Notes: generated from the sequence alone by a model not told the origin. A stretch of 64,000 nucleotides of DNA from an uncultured Cytophagales bacterium (GCA_937911505.1 CALEMF010000014.1:1-64000); one strand, 5' to 3'; counted from the first letter of the stretch, positions 17,218 to 27,167 are shown. A program made the numbers and translations.

Positions 17218-18990
17218 ATGACAACTCATCACTATCTCTATAATTCAAAAGGAGAAGTAACAGGTCTTAAAGATCCTAGCCAAGTTGATTGGACGCTTCT
17301 ATCAAAAGAAGAACAGCTTTCCGCACAGTTTATGGTAGAGCACTTTCGCTCTATCGACTGGAAGCAAGCCTCCGCACACCAGCGCTTTACACTTCCGCTT
17401 CTTTTGCGTCTCAAGAATCAAATCCACTGGAAAAAACTACAAGAAAATCCGCACCTTGATGGCAATCTAAGTCTAATGGCCCAATACAAACTCGATTTCA
17501 AACGATTGCTCAAACGAGAGCGGGCTACGTTACCATTGGCTTTTATAGATAAATACTATTGGGCATGGGGAAAAGACAATCACTACTGCTGGAAGTGTAT
17601 CTCTGCAGATTATCGTCTTACAGAAGCTTTTGTACGTAAGTTTCGCTTTCTTCTGCATTGGCCCACCATTCGTAAAAAGCAACGCCACCTCTTTGAAGAT
17701 TTCCTAGCGGAGTTTTATCTTTTCGGTTTAGAAGAGGATCATCAAGGACAACCTTTTCCCGCTTTTGCTCAACTGAGTGAAGAAGAAGTTTTGAACAACC
17801 TCCCTTATATGCACTGGCGGAAGCTTTTTATGAGCCAGCAGTTTTCTGAGACCTTTCTAGAAAAACTCCTTGCTCAAGTAAAGAGCACAAAAAGTTTTAT
17901 TGTACACCTCAGCCATTATCAAATACTCTCTGATGCCTTCATCCTCAAGCATCAGGATCGTTTAGACTGGTTTTATTTATCATTTAATCCTCGTAAGCAG
18001 CTTTCAATAACGTTAATCGACCAGTTTTCAGAAAGGGACTTGCACTGGTACTATATTTCTCAGTACTATCCTCTTCCTGCTGATATTATTGAAAAATACA
18101 AGTGGAAAGGCATTCATTTTCCTGCGCTTGCTCGTAATACAACGGGCTGTCTAACAGAAGCCCTAATGAGAAAATACTGGCAGTATTTGGATACGCCGCT
18201 CATTTGGCAACACCAAAAATTATCCGAACTGTTTATTAGAGACTATATAGAAGAAGTAAACTGGGACTTTCTCTCTCGTTATCATATTCCTGTTCTCTCA
18301 GAAGATTTTATAGAGGAGTTTGGCGACTATATCATCTGGAGTCGTGTACAGCCGAAACTACTCAATCCTATTTACCAAGTATACGACTATGCTTTTCTCT
18401 CAGAAAAGATCATTAGAAAGTTCTTACCTGTTTTGAACTGGTACAAGATCAGTGCGTACGCGAAGGTATCGGAAGATTTTCTAGAAGAATTCTCAGAAAA
18501 CGTGCATTGGCCTATTCTTTTCAAATATCGCTTCAAGGAACTTTCGGAAGCTTTTATTGCGAAACATCGACACAGGTTAGCGTTAGAAAAAGAAGCAAAG
18601 CTCTACCACCTTCATCCTGACGCACCAGTAGATGCAGCGCATATGGAAGATTTTATCCGTACTTTTTTGGAAAATACTCCTTGGGAAAATGTATTTGAGG
18701 CGCGTAAAGGGGAAAGTTTTGTACAGTACAGCGAGTCTTTTCTAAGGGAGTTTGCTCCTCGTTTCAACAAGAAGGTCTGGAAGCTACTTGCTAAGTCGCA
18801 GCGACTCTCAGTATCATTTTGTGAAGATTTTCAACAACAACTAGACTGGAAAGTAATATCTAGGCATCAAAAACTTAGTGAAGCTTTTATCCGTACTTTT
18901 CAGCAAAAGGTCGATTGGAAACTTATCTTCAAGCATCAATTGCTTTCGCCCCACTTTAAGAAAGAATTTCAACACCTCGTCAACTCATAA
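17218..18990 (+). CDS. W/LSExFI 23-residue repeat protein, member 3
   Basis: 590 residues, collinear with member 2 and the same length. Shared landmarks are the N-terminal YNSKGEVTGLKDPSQVDW, the WAWGKDNHYCWKCIS block near residue 120, GCLTEALMRKYWQYL near 310 and the final LSEAFIRTFQQKVDWKLIFKHQ unit. It begins 28 bp after member 2. Divergence between members 2 and 3 is large at the DNA level, so this duplication is much older than that of members 4 and 5. A strong terminator follows at 18991. Confidence 0.75.
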   Translation: MTTHHYLYNSKGEVTGLKDPSQVDWTLLSKEEQLSAQFMVEHFRSIDWKQASAHQRFTLPLLLRLKNQIHWKKLQENPHLDGNLSLMAQYKLDFKRLLKRERATLPLAFIDKYYWAWGKDNHYCWKCISADYRLTEAFVRKFRFLLHWPTIRKKQRHLFEDFLAEFYLFGLEEDHQGQPFPAFAQLSEEEVLNNLPYMHWRKLFMSQQFSETFLEKLLAQVKSTKSFIVHLSHYQILSDAFILKHQDRLDWFYLSFNPRKQLSITLIDQFSERDLHWYYISQYYPLPADIIEKYKWKGIHFPALARNTTGCLTEALMRKYWQYLDTPLIWQHQKLSELFIRDYIEEVNWDFLSRYHIPVLSEDFIEEFGDYIIWSRVQPKLLNPIYQVYDYAFLSEKIIRKFLPVLNWYKISAYAKVSEDFLEEFSENVHWPILFKYRFKELSEAFIAKHRHRLALEKEAKLYHLHPDAPVDAAHMEDFIRTFLENTPWENVFEARKGESFVQYSESFLREFAPRFNKKVWKLLAKSQRLSVSFCEDFQQQLDWKVISRHQKLSEAFIRTFQQKVDWKLIFKHQLLSPHFKKEFQHLVNS

Positions 18991-19024
18991 AAAAAGTGAC
19001 TTCACTAAAAGGAAGCCACTTTTT
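18991..19024. terminator. Bidirectional terminator between repeat member 3 and the RND operon
   Basis: AAAAAGTGaCTTC (18991-19003) pairs with GAAGcCACTTTTT (19012-19024) with one internal mismatch. The A-run and T-run allow it to act on both converging units. Confidence 0.75.
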
Positions 19025-19058
19025 AGTAGGTATATACTCAACAAAGCCATAGGGCTGA

Positions 19059-22000
19059 TTACTCAGGGTTATCTGACGATGCTGAGTTTACTACCAAAGA
19101 AGGTTCCATAGCTTTTGGTTGAAACACTTCTTTAGCAGTCTGGGAGGAGGCATTTTTCTGCCGCCATTGATCCCAACGTGCTTTTACTAGGTCTACTAAC
19201 ATATACACAACAGGTACTATAAAGATGGTAAGCATCAAAGAAGAGAGTAAGCCACCCATCATAACGATGGCTAAACCATTTTTCCATTCAGAGCCTGCCC
19301 CTTGCGCCAGCGCAATAGGTAGCATCCCTATCACCATCGCAATGGTGGTCATTAATATGGGGCGTAGCCTTGCTTTTCCAGCTTCGATGAGCGACTCGTA
19401 GGTATTGAGCCCTTCGGCTTTTTTCTGATTAGCAAAGTCAACGAGTAGGATACCATTCTTCATCACTAAACCTAATAGCATAATAATACCCAGAATCGTA
19501 AAGATACTCATACTACTCATCGCTAAATTGAGGGCAATAAAGGCTCCAATGAGTGCTACTGGGATGGAAAACAATACTACAAACGGGTAGATAAAGCTAT
19601 CGTATAAGGCTACCATTACCAAGTACACCAGCAACAAGGCGGCTCCTAAGGCGATGGCTAATGCACTAAAAGAATCAGCTTGTCGTTCGATGTCGCCCGT
19701 CCATTTCATCTCTACATTTTTAGGAAGCGGGTCTTCTTTCAAGGCTTCTTCTATGTTGGCGGCCAGCGTTCCAGAGGTAATTCCCAAAACGTTACTTTTA
19801 ATGGTTACAGAAGTTCTTCTATCCTTGCGTTCTAGCATAGAAGGCCCACTACTTTGCACAATGCTAGCAAACTGTTTTAATTGGATAAGTTCACCGCTTT
19901 GATTGGTGAAGCTCACCTCTTCTATGTCGCTGGGATTGTTACGATCGAAGGCATCTAGACGAATATTAATATCGTATTCATTGTCCCCCTGCGTAAATTG
20001 TGAATCAGTATTGCCTGTGTAAGCATTTTGTAAGGTAGCGCCCACTACTCCAATAGAAAGACCAAACTGCTCCATTTTCTCCCGGTTTATTTCTACGTTA
20101 AGCTCTGGGTTGCCTTCTTCCACACTCACAGAGACATCATTGGCACCCGGCATATTACTGATTAGCTTTTCAAGCTTACTCGCCGATCGCATCAGACTGT
20201 CCTTATTCTCGCTATTGAGGACGATCTGAATAGGCTCTTCCCCACTCACCAACCCTACTACCACAGAGTTTACTTCTACCCCTGCATACTTATCTTCAAT
20301 CGCACTACGTGCTTTCAGCATAAATGTCTCTGTACTTACCGTACGTTCTTCTTTTGGGATGAGCTCTACTGTAAGTTCCGTTTTATTTTGCCTTCCCACA
20401 CCTGCAGCACCTCCCAAGCCAGTGATACTACTTCCTCCCACGTTGGCAAACACACTTTTTACCTCTGGCTGAGCCAGCAAGTACCGCTCTATTTCTAAGG
20501 AGTTGAGGTTATTTTGTGTTAGGGTAGTGCTTTTGTCGTACTCTAGTTTCATAGAAAAGCTTCCTTTATCTCCAGTAGCCACTAGCTCTTGCCCTAAAAT
20601 ACCCATACCCATGATCAAACCAGTCACTACAAAAGCGCCTACAATGGCTACAAGGGTAAGGAATTTATGATTGAGCGTCCAGCGTAGTTGTTTGATATAT
20701 CCTTCTGTAAGCCAAGTAATAAACGCCTCAAACCAGATAAGCGGTTTATGTAACCAATTTTTAGGGTTGAGATGCGTTATTTTGGCAAAGCGAGAAGCAA
20801 GCCAAGGGGTCAAGGTAAAGCATACAAAAAGACTCATCAATGTAGAGACCACAATCGTGATAGAATACTGCCTAAGGATATCTCCGATGGTAGTATTGAT
20901 TAAAGCGATCGGGGCAAACACTACTACGTCTACTAGGGTAATAGCCATTGCAGAAAATCCTATTTCAGCGCGTCCGTCAATAGTCGCCTTGATTTTATCT
21001 TTCCCCATGTGCAAGTGCCTATGGATGTTTTCTAGTACTACAATCGAGTCATCTACGAGAATCCCGATTACCAACGACATCGCCAGTAGCGTCATGAGAT
21101 TGAGGGTATAGCCCAGTAAATACATGGCAATAAAAGTAGAAAGCAACGAAGCAGGAATAGCTACTAATACAATGAGTGAATCTCGAATACTGTGCAAGAA
21201 GAGCAGCATAACAGCAGCCACTAGTATAATGGCAATCATCAAATCATGCAGTACGGCATCTGCTGCCTCTAGCGTAAATAGGGAAGTATCATCAGCAATG
21301 ATGATATTCAAATTTTTGTCTGCATACTTTTGCTCTAATTGTGTAATGCGCGTACGTACTTGCTCGCTGATTTCCACCGCGTTGGCATCCCCTTGTTTTT
21401 TAATGATAATCCCTACTCCTTCTTGTCCATTATAGCGGCTCACAGAACTTTGATCCTTTGCCCCATCTACTACTTCAGCCACATCGCTCACACGAATAGG
21501 CCCGCCATTGGGCGGTGTAGTAATAATCAAGGTTTCAATTTGTTCTACCGAAGAAAACTTCCCTGCCAAACGCACCGTCATCTCATCATCTCTATTCTTC
21601 ACCTTCCCCGTCGGGAATTCCATATTGGCATTATTAATGGCGTTGGTCACTTGCGAGAGTGATAATTGATAGAAAACTAACTTTTCACGATCTATATTCA
21701 CTTTAATTTCACGCACTTCTCCCCCTACCAGATTGGTTTCTCCGATTCCTTCTACTTGCTGAATTTGTGGCAATATTTCATCTTCTACTAAGTCGTAAAA
21801 TTGGCGACTGTCCATATCAGATACAGCCGTTAGTTGCATAATAGGAGCATCGCTAGGTGTTACTTTCGAAATGGAGGGCGTTTCGACTTCCTCTGGTAAG
21901 TCCTTTAAAATATTATTGATGACCCGTTGGGCTTCTTGTTGTTTTTCATCAATATCAGTTCCTACAGCAAACTCTGCTTGAATGACGGATACCCCTTCAT

Positions 22001-22253
22001 AAGATTGGGAGAGGGTACTTTTGAGCTGGTCTAGTCCTGATACTACATCTTCTACTTTTTTGGTAACGCTCTGCTCTACATCTGAAGGAGAGGCGCCAGG
22101 ATAAGGCGTACTGATTACCAAGGTAGGTTGCGAGAACTCTGGCATCAGCTCATAGCTCAGTAAGTTATAGCAATACCATCCTCCTAGCATCAGTATAGAA
22201 AAAATCACAATGATGAGCGAAGGACGCTTAATGGATATTTCGGTTAATGACAT
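19059..22253 (-). CDS. RND efflux pump inner-membrane transporter (HAE1/AcrB-like)
   Basis: 1,064 residues, normal for the family, with twelve membrane segments in the usual 1+5 / 1+5 layout around two large periplasmic loops. The first helix follows MSLTEISIKRPSLIIVIFSI. The proton-relay Asp pair is in GILVDDSIVVLENIHRH in TM4, and the second half has FTILGIIMLLGLVMKNGILLVDF. It exports drugs or other amphiphiles from the periplasm using the proton gradient. It ends the tetR-tolC-mfp-rnd operon; 35 bp separate it from the adaptor gene. Confidence 0.93.
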   Translation of the reverse strand: MSLTEISIKRPSLIIVIFSILMLGGWYCYNLLSYELMPEFSQPTLVISTPYPGASPSDVEQSVTKKVEDVVSGLDQLKSTLSQSYEGVSVIQAEFAVGTDIDEKQQEAQRVINNILKDLPEEVETPSISKVTPSDAPIMQLTAVSDMDSRQFYDLVEDEILPQIQQVEGIGETNLVGGEVREIKVNIDREKLVFYQLSLSQVTNAINNANMEFPTGKVKNRDDEMTVRLAGKFSSVEQIETLIITTPPNGGPIRVSDVAEVVDGAKDQSSVSRYNGQEGVGIIIKKQGDANAVEISEQVRTRITQLEQKYADKNLNIIIADDTSLFTLEAADAVLHDLMIAIILVAAVMLLFLHSIRDSLIVLVAIPASLLSTFIAMYLLGYTLNLMTLLAMSLVIGILVDDSIVVLENIHRHLHMGKDKIKATIDGRAEIGFSAMAITLVDVVVFAPIALINTTIGDILRQYSITIVVSTLMSLFVCFTLTPWLASRFAKITHLNPKNWLHKPLIWFEAFITWLTEGYIKQLRWTLNHKFLTLVAIVGAFVVTGLIMGMGILGQELVATGDKGSFSMKLEYDKSTTLTQNNLNSLEIERYLLAQPEVKSVFANVGGSSITGLGGAAGVGRQNKTELTVELIPKEERTVSTETFMLKARSAIEDKYAGVEVNSVVVGLVSGEEPIQIVLNSENKDSLMRSASKLEKLISNMPGANDVSVSVEEGNPELNVEINREKMEQFGLSIGVVGATLQNAYTGNTDSQFTQGDNEYDINIRLDAFDRNNPSDIEEVSFTNQSGELIQLKQFASIVQSSGPSMLERKDRRTSVTIKSNVLGITSGTLAANIEEALKEDPLPKNVEMKWTGDIERQADSFSALAIALGAALLLVYLVMVALYDSFIYPFVVLFSIPVALIGAFIALNLAMSSMSIFTILGIIMLLGLVMKNGILLVDFANQKKAEGLNTYESLIEAGKARLRPILMTTIAMVIGMLPIALAQGAGSEWKNGLAIVMMGGLLSSLMLTIFIVPVVYMLVDLVKARWDQWRQKNASSQTAKEVFQPKAMEPSLVVNSASSDNPE

Positions 22254-22288
22254 GTTACGCTTTATTTATAAGTAAATGGTTGTAAATT

Positions 22289-23341
22289 TTATTGAATGAC
22301 CTCAACAGGAGTACGATCGGCTAGGTTAATCTGACCACTGACTACAACTACTTCACCCGCTTGTAGCCCTTCTACTACCTCTATTTTTTGCCCATTACTG
22401 CGCCCTACTTTTATTTTTTTGAGCGAGGCGATATTATTTTTTACAGTGAACACCTGCGGTTCCTTGGCAGACCCTAAAAGCGCTGTTCGTGGAATAATAA
22501 TCGCTTCTTTCGTCAAGCCTTTCCCCAGTACGGCAGTTCCGTACATGCCTGCTTTAAAATGCTTGCTCTGCTGTGCATCGAGTAGTACCTTGACAAGGTA
22601 ATTGTGAGAGGCATCCGCTCTGTCGGCTACGTAGGTGATTTTTCCTTGAAAGGTTTGCGCTGCCAGTAAATCGCTTTTGATCTCTACAGTTGCTCCCTTT
22701 TCAAAATGCATAATTTCACTCTCTGGTACGGCTATTTCTAGCTTCAACTGGCTTAAATCTGTAATACGTGCAATGGGTTCCTTGCCTGCGGTAGCACCTA
22801 GCTCTACATCTTTCAGTGTAATGGTTCCTGTAAAGGGAGCTACAATACTTGTAAGGCGAATATTCTTATTAAGTTGCTTGAGTTGCGATTCGGCATTTTT
22901 CAATTGTAGCCAAGCCTCGTCTACCTGCATTTGGCTTATTCCTTCACTTTCGGCGGCTTTTTCATAGCGTTTATAATTAAGCTTGGCATTTTTGAAGCTG
23001 GCTTCTGCTGCAATACGCTGTGCTAGAAATAGCTCGTTGTCGATTTGTGCTAAAAGCTGTCCAGCAGCTACTCTATCCCCCTCATTGAAGTATACTCCTT
23101 TTATCTCACCCGAGGCTTGTGGTACAATCATTACTTCACGTAGCGGTCGAAAGGTTCCAGTATATACAAAGCTTTTATCGAGTACCTTTTTACTTACTGG
23201 GAGCGCTTTCACAAGTACTTTTTTGTCTTTTTTAGGCTTGTATACTTTCTCCTCTACCTCCTTTTGGTTACTGTAGAGTTTGATAGCGGCTAAAGCAATA
23301 ATGATAACCGCACTGATTGAAATGATTATTTTCTTTTTCAT
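22289..23341 (-). CDS. RND periplasmic adaptor (membrane fusion protein)
   Basis: A 350-residue protein: an N-terminal membrane anchor, a first lipoyl half with PQASGEIKGVYFNEGDRVAAGQLLAQID (quoted as two halves, residues ~70-100), an alpha-helical hairpin (~105-155), a second lipoyl half at VAPFTGTITLKDVELG, then a beta-barrel with VEIKSDLLAAQTFQGKI and a membrane-proximal domain. It bridges the transporter and the TolC-like channel. It starts 6 bp after the tolC-like gene, so translation is probably coupled. Confidence 0.92.
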   Translation of the reverse strand: MKKKIIISISAVIIIALAAIKLYSNQKEVEEKVYKPKKDKKVLVKALPVSKKVLDKSFVYTGTFRPLREVMIVPQASGEIKGVYFNEGDRVAAGQLLAQIDNELFLAQRIAAEASFKNAKLNYKRYEKAAESEGISQMQVDEAWLQLKNAESQLKQLNKNIRLTSIVAPFTGTITLKDVELGATAGKEPIARITDLSQLKLEIAVPESEIMHFEKGATVEIKSDLLAAQTFQGKITYVADRADASHNYLVKVLLDAQQSKHFKAGMYGTAVLGKGLTKEAIIIPRTALLGSAKEPQVFTVKNNIASLKKIKVGRSNGQKIEVVEGLQAGEVVVVSGQINLADRTPVEVIQ

Positions 23342-23347
23342 TTTTCT

Positions 23348-24670
23348 TTATGGTTTTAATTCTCCGTTGGCTTTTTTAAGTTGTAGGGCAGCAAGTTGAA
23401 GATTGATCAAGGCAGTTGTATAATTATTGCGTGCATCGGTCAAGTCATCTTGCGCAGCTAAGTAATCGGTAATATTGATGAGTCCATTTTGGTACTCTAC
23501 ATTAGCATTTTTAAAGAGGTCTTCGGCCAAAGTAAGGCTTCGCTGGTTATTATCTAGTAAGTTTTGGTAGCTCAAATAATTGTTGTAGGCATCTTGTATT
23601 TCTTGTTCCGCATTGATGCGCATCATTTGTAAGGTATTATTACTTTGCTGTAGTGCGACCTCCTTCTGCTTAAGCTGGTATTTTCTGTTAAAGCCATCAA
23701 AAATGGGCACTCTCAAAGAGAGAGAAAAGTAGGAGCTACTAATCCACTGGTTGTTGATGTTTTCGGTAGGGTTAAACTCATCGTTATAGCCTGTGTAGCC
23801 ATAAAATAGATCGGCTTGCAAAGAAGGATAATAGCCTGCTTTGGTACTTTTTTTATCGAGCTCAGCCAATCGGATACTTTCTTGTTGTAGCTGTATATCT
23901 TTGCGATTACTTATACTCCCTGCCTGTAGGTTTCCTTCAATGCTGTTACTCTCAAAAGGCACTACCGATAAAGGAGTTGTAATAGGCATACTCATCAAAT
24001 ATTTCAACATATTTAGATTTTGTACTACCTGTAGCTGCTGGTTTTCTCGCTGGTTTTTCAGATTTTCTAGGTTGATGAGTAAGCGCTTGTAGCGACTAGT
24101 AGGAATCAAGTCATTATCCTTTAAAGTCTCATTTACTTTTACTGACTTCTCTAAATTCTCAATGTTTTTTTCTAATGATTGCAAGGACTCTTGTAGTACT
24201 TGTACATTGTAGTAAGTAGCACTTACATTGTAGATCAGCTCTTCTTGGGTAAGGGCGAGCTCAAGAGTAGAGGCTTGGCGGGCTACCTTCGCCGCCTTTA
24301 AGCCTAATAGCACTTGCTGGTTGTAGAGCGTTTGGCTCAGTTGTACATTGGCGGAAACTGATTGGGGTACACCCAACTCCACTGTTTGAAAAGCACCTTC
24401 TGGACCACCAAAAGCATTAGCAGGTACTACCTGACCTGGCACCTCAAAATAATACTGATACTGCCCATTCAAATCTATGGTAGGCAATAATGCACTTTTG
24501 GTTTCTCTGATCTCATACTCAGTAGAGGTCACTGCTAGTGCCGCATTTTTTACATTTTGATTATTAGTGAGCGCTCTGTCTACACATTCGGCTAGTGTAA
24601 GTTGCTGTGCTGACAACCCTAAGGGTACACTTACTAAAAGGCTCACGAATAAGACGATTCGATTTATCAT
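23348..24670 (-). CDS. TolC-family outer membrane efflux channel
   Basis: 440 residues with a signal peptide ending near LGLSAQ. Two related halves each carry long helices, as in outer membrane efflux proteins: LTLAECVDRALTNNQNVKNA in the first and a DIQLQQESIRLAELDKKSTK region opening the second. A DAYNNYLSYQNLL helix and the GLINITDYLAAQDDLTDARN motif before the C-terminus are typical. It forms the outer membrane exit duct of the pump. It is the first structural gene after tetR, and a palindrome at 24690-24705 lies just upstream. Confidence 0.92.
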   Translation of the reverse strand: MINRIVLFVSLLVSVPLGLSAQQLTLAECVDRALTNNQNVKNAALAVTSTEYEIRETKSALLPTIDLNGQYQYYFEVPGQVVPANAFGGPEGAFQTVELGVPQSVSANVQLSQTLYNQQVLLGLKAAKVARQASTLELALTQEELIYNVSATYYNVQVLQESLQSLEKNIENLEKSVKVNETLKDNDLIPTSRYKRLLINLENLKNQRENQQLQVVQNLNMLKYLMSMPITTPLSVVPFESNSIEGNLQAGSISNRKDIQLQQESIRLAELDKKSTKAGYYPSLQADLFYGYTGYNDEFNPTENINNQWISSSYFSLSLRVPIFDGFNRKYQLKQKEVALQQSNNTLQMMRINAEQEIQDAYNNYLSYQNLLDNNQRSLTLAEDLFKNANVEYQNGLINITDYLAAQDDLTDARNNYTTALINLQLAALQLKKANGELKP

Positions 24671-24689
24671 TACTGTTTAACTTTTAAAT

Positions 24690-24705
24690 TTAACATTTTT
24701 GTTAA
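24690..24705. promoter_or_regulatory. Candidate TetR operator before tolC
   Basis: TTAACATTTTTGTTAA has perfect 6-base arms (TTAACA / TGTTAA). It lies in the 52 bp between the tetR stop and the tolC start. The same 16-bp pattern recurs upstream of tetR at 25356. Confidence 0.6.
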
Positions 24706-24722
24706 TTAAGGATCAAAAAAAT

Positions 24723-25340
24723 TTATGAAGGAAGGTCTTCGTCAAAAATAGACTTGTAAATAACTCTTTTTCGCTCTATTAAGAATTTCTTATAAGCAAT
24801 TTCGTCGAAACCAAAAATACTTTGCATAATCGGTTTTGCGATCATAGGGTAGGCGCTCATTCCCATTAAGTTTGCCATAAAATGCTCTATTTTAATGGGC
24901 TTAAGCCTTCCTGCTACTATTTCTTCTTTTAAGTCGGCTTCAATAATATCTTTCAACTTTACGCCTTCGTTAAAGGCATGAAATTGTTTTATTTTATTGG
25001 GGTCTTTCATAATTTCAGCTACCATGAAATTCTCCAAATAAGGGTAATCGATCATACGATCAATAAGGGTATTCAAAAACTGGCTAACTTTTTCTTTGAA
25101 GGGGTCTTTAGAAGTAAATATCCTATGCATATAGTGCTTTGTATGGTCTAGCTCTTCTTGTAGCACTTGCTCAAATAAAATATCTCTGCTTCTGAAATAA
25201 TAGTGAATAAGGGCACGATTTACCCCTGCTTCGTCAGCTATTTCCTGTGTTTTGGCATTAATATGGCCTTTGGTAAAAAATAGCATCTTAGCCGTTTGCT
25301 TAATCAATTCTTCTGTCTGATTTTCTAAATCGTTTCCCAT
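24723..25340 (-). CDS. TetR-family regulator of the RND efflux operon
   Basis: 205 residues. The N-terminal TetR helix-turn-helix is NAKTQEIADEAGVNRALIHYYFRSRDILFEQVL at residues ~25-57 (given here by its two helices). The C-terminal ligand-binding part is helical, with MDYPYLENFMVAEIM-like content (YPYLENFMVAEIMKDP). It is the promoter-proximal gene of the tetR-tolC-mfp-rnd unit, an arrangement that usually means autorepression together with the pump. Two matching palindromes, upstream of tetR and of tolC, support that. Confidence 0.9.
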   Translation of the reverse strand: MGNDLENQTEELIKQTAKMLFFTKGHINAKTQEIADEAGVNRALIHYYFRSRDILFEQVLQEELDHTKHYMHRIFTSKDPFKEKVSQFLNTLIDRMIDYPYLENFMVAEIMKDPNKIKQFHAFNEGVKLKDIIEADLKEEIVAGRLKPIKIEHFMANLMGMSAYPMIAKPIMQSIFGFDEIAYKKFLIERKRVIYKSIFDEDLPS

Positions 25341-25355
25341 GCTTAACTAATATGT

Positions 25356-25371
25356 TTAACAAATTTGTCAA
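25356..25371. promoter_or_regulatory. Candidate TetR operator before tetR
   Basis: TTAACAAATTTGTCAA is a 16-bp palindrome with one mismatch, nested in longer flanking arms (ATGTTT at 25352-25357 and AAACAT at 25375-25380). It lies 16 bp upstream of the tetR start, where it would overlap the promoter. It shares the pattern TTAACA-N4-TGTYAA with 24690. Confidence 0.6.
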
Positions 25372-25493
25372 TACAAACATAAGCCTTTCATTGTGTAATG
25401 TCAAATTTTTCAGGAATTCTTTCTTCAACTGCCTATTTTTACTGAGTAAGTGTCGTTTTTCACTACTCAAATGTAATTCAAACAACAATTAAG

Positions 25494-27167
25494 ATGAGCT
25501 CTTACCAATGTACTTACAACGACCAAAATGAGGTCGTTGCGCTACAAAACCCGAACAAGGCCAACTGGAAACAACTCTCTAAAAATGAAAAGCTCTCCGA
25601 GCCATTTATCCGTGACAATGCCGACTTTCTGGATTGGAACGCTGTCTCAGCAGGACAAGCGTTGACCCTTTCTATGCTTATTGATCTAAAAGATAAAGTA
25701 AAGTGGAAGAAAATAGCTGACAACCCACACCTCGACGATGACCTCAAGCTGATAGCATGCTACAAACTTGATTTCAAGCGTCTCCTCAAAAAGGAGAAAG
25801 ATACTTTGCCACTCAGTTTTATTGAAAAGTATTACAGGGCTTGGCAGGATAGCAATGATTTTAGCGAATGTTGGGCGATTATATCCTCTCAGTATCAACT
25901 TAGTAAAGATTTCATACACCATTTTCGGTTTTTATTGAACTGGGCTATGTTACGAAAAAAGCAAAAGCACATTGAGACAACCTTTTGGTATGACTACCCT
26001 CTCTTCTTCGTCATAGGAAAGTCGAAGGGGTATCACACACCTAGCCAGCCTGCCTTTGAAGCCCTTTCAGAGCAAGATATTCTTGATAACATCGCTCGAA
26101 TGGACTGGTTTAGGCTTTGTAAAAGCCAGCAACTATCAGAGGCTTTTATTGAGCAACTCATTCCATTGGTGGGACATTCCACGAGTTTTTGGCGAAATAT
26201 CAGTGCTTTTCAAAAGCTTTCTGAACCGTTTATTGTGAAATATCACGCAGCACTATACTGGGATCGCTTGTCTGTTAATAACAACAAGGTACTATCTGAA
26301 GAGCTGCTACTTCGCTTTGCTAACAAAGACCTCAACTGGAGTTGGATTTCTGAACATTACCACTTATCTGCTGAGACCATTGAGCACCTCAAAGATAAGC
26401 TACATTGGGAACGCCTCTCTTGTAATGAAGCCAACTGCCTTACCGAAGCCATTATTCGTAAGTATGAAGATCGTTGGCACTGGCCTTGGATTTGGTCCTA
26501 CCAGCAGCTTTCCGAAGATTTCATCAGAGCCTATATTCATAAAGTTGAGTGGAAGTACTTTTGGAAATCTCAGGTGTCAGTTCTTTCAGAGCAGTTTTTG
26601 AGAGAGTACGAAGAGAAAGTGAATTGGTATATGGTAGCGCGGTTAGGCAACGTTTCAGAAGACTTTATCAGGGAATTTGAAGCTAAATTTGACTCAGTTT
26701 GGGATTGGCTAGCATTATTTCAATGTCAATATGCGCGTCTTTCAGAGCAGTTTATCAAAGACTTTCACCATAAAGTCGATTGGGAAGATGCTAGAACCTA
26801 TCAAGTTGATTATGAAGGCAATACAAACTTTATTCGAAGGTTTATTCCTTACGTCAACTGGAATTTAATATTTGGCCCGAGCAATGCAAGGCAGCCTATG
26901 CAATACGATGAGCCATTCTTAAGAGATTTCCAAGACAAGTTTAGCAAGCTCATGTGGAAACAAATTTCTAAGGAACAACAGCTCTCAGAAACCTTTATGG
27001 AAGACTTCCAAGATCAACTCGATTGGAAGTTACTTTCTCAATATCAACAACTCTCTGAGGACTTTATGAGAAAGTTTAAAGAACGATTAAATTGGAAATT
27101 GATCGCTAAACACCAGTTGATTTTACCTAGTTTTAGAAAAGAATTTCAAGACCTTCTTCCTGCATAA
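25494..27167 (+). CDS. W/LSExFI 23-residue repeat protein, member 4
   Basis: 557 residues. The N-terminal ~118 residues are almost identical to member 5 at protein and DNA level, from CTYNDQNEVVALQNPNKANW to LPLSFIEKYY. Exact 23-residue periodicity is visible, for example LSEPFIRDNADFLDWNAVSAGQA followed directly by a second 23-residue unit at residues 57-79. C-terminal units such as LSETFMEDFQDQLDWKLLSQ are also regular. The middle diverges from member 5. The protein lacks a signal peptide and catalytic motifs. It begins 153 bp from the tetR start, so it has its own promoter in that gap. Confidence 0.75.
   Translation: MSSYQCTYNDQNEVVALQNPNKANWKQLSKNEKLSEPFIRDNADFLDWNAVSAGQALTLSMLIDLKDKVKWKKIADNPHLDDDLKLIACYKLDFKRLLKKEKDTLPLSFIEKYYRAWQDSNDFSECWAIISSQYQLSKDFIHHFRFLLNWAMLRKKQKHIETTFWYDYPLFFVIGKSKGYHTPSQPAFEALSEQDILDNIARMDWFRLCKSQQLSEAFIEQLIPLVGHSTSFWRNISAFQKLSEPFIVKYHAALYWDRLSVNNNKVLSEELLLRFANKDLNWSWISEHYHLSAETIEHLKDKLHWERLSCNEANCLTEAIIRKYEDRWHWPWIWSYQQLSEDFIRAYIHKVEWKYFWKSQVSVLSEQFLREYEEKVNWYMVARLGNVSEDFIREFEAKFDSVWDWLALFQCQYARLSEQFIKDFHHKVDWEDARTYQVDYEGNTNFIRRFIPYVNWNLIFGPSNARQPMQYDEPFLRDFQDKFSKLMWKQISKEQQLSETFMEDFQDQLDWKLLSQYQQLSEDFMRKFKERLNWKLIAKHQLILPSFRKEFQDLLPA
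25504..25858 (+). repeat. Near-identical 355-bp duplication (copy in member 4)
   Basis: This stretch matches 27199-27553 with only scattered base differences at a constant offset of 1,695 bp. The following ~600 bp of the two genes are clearly less alike, so the identity is local. Confidence 0.8.

Noticed and set aside
19059..25340. Efflux operon as a mobile element
   Set aside because: No transposase, integrase, tRNA or flanking direct repeats found at either edge; base composition looks like the neighbours.
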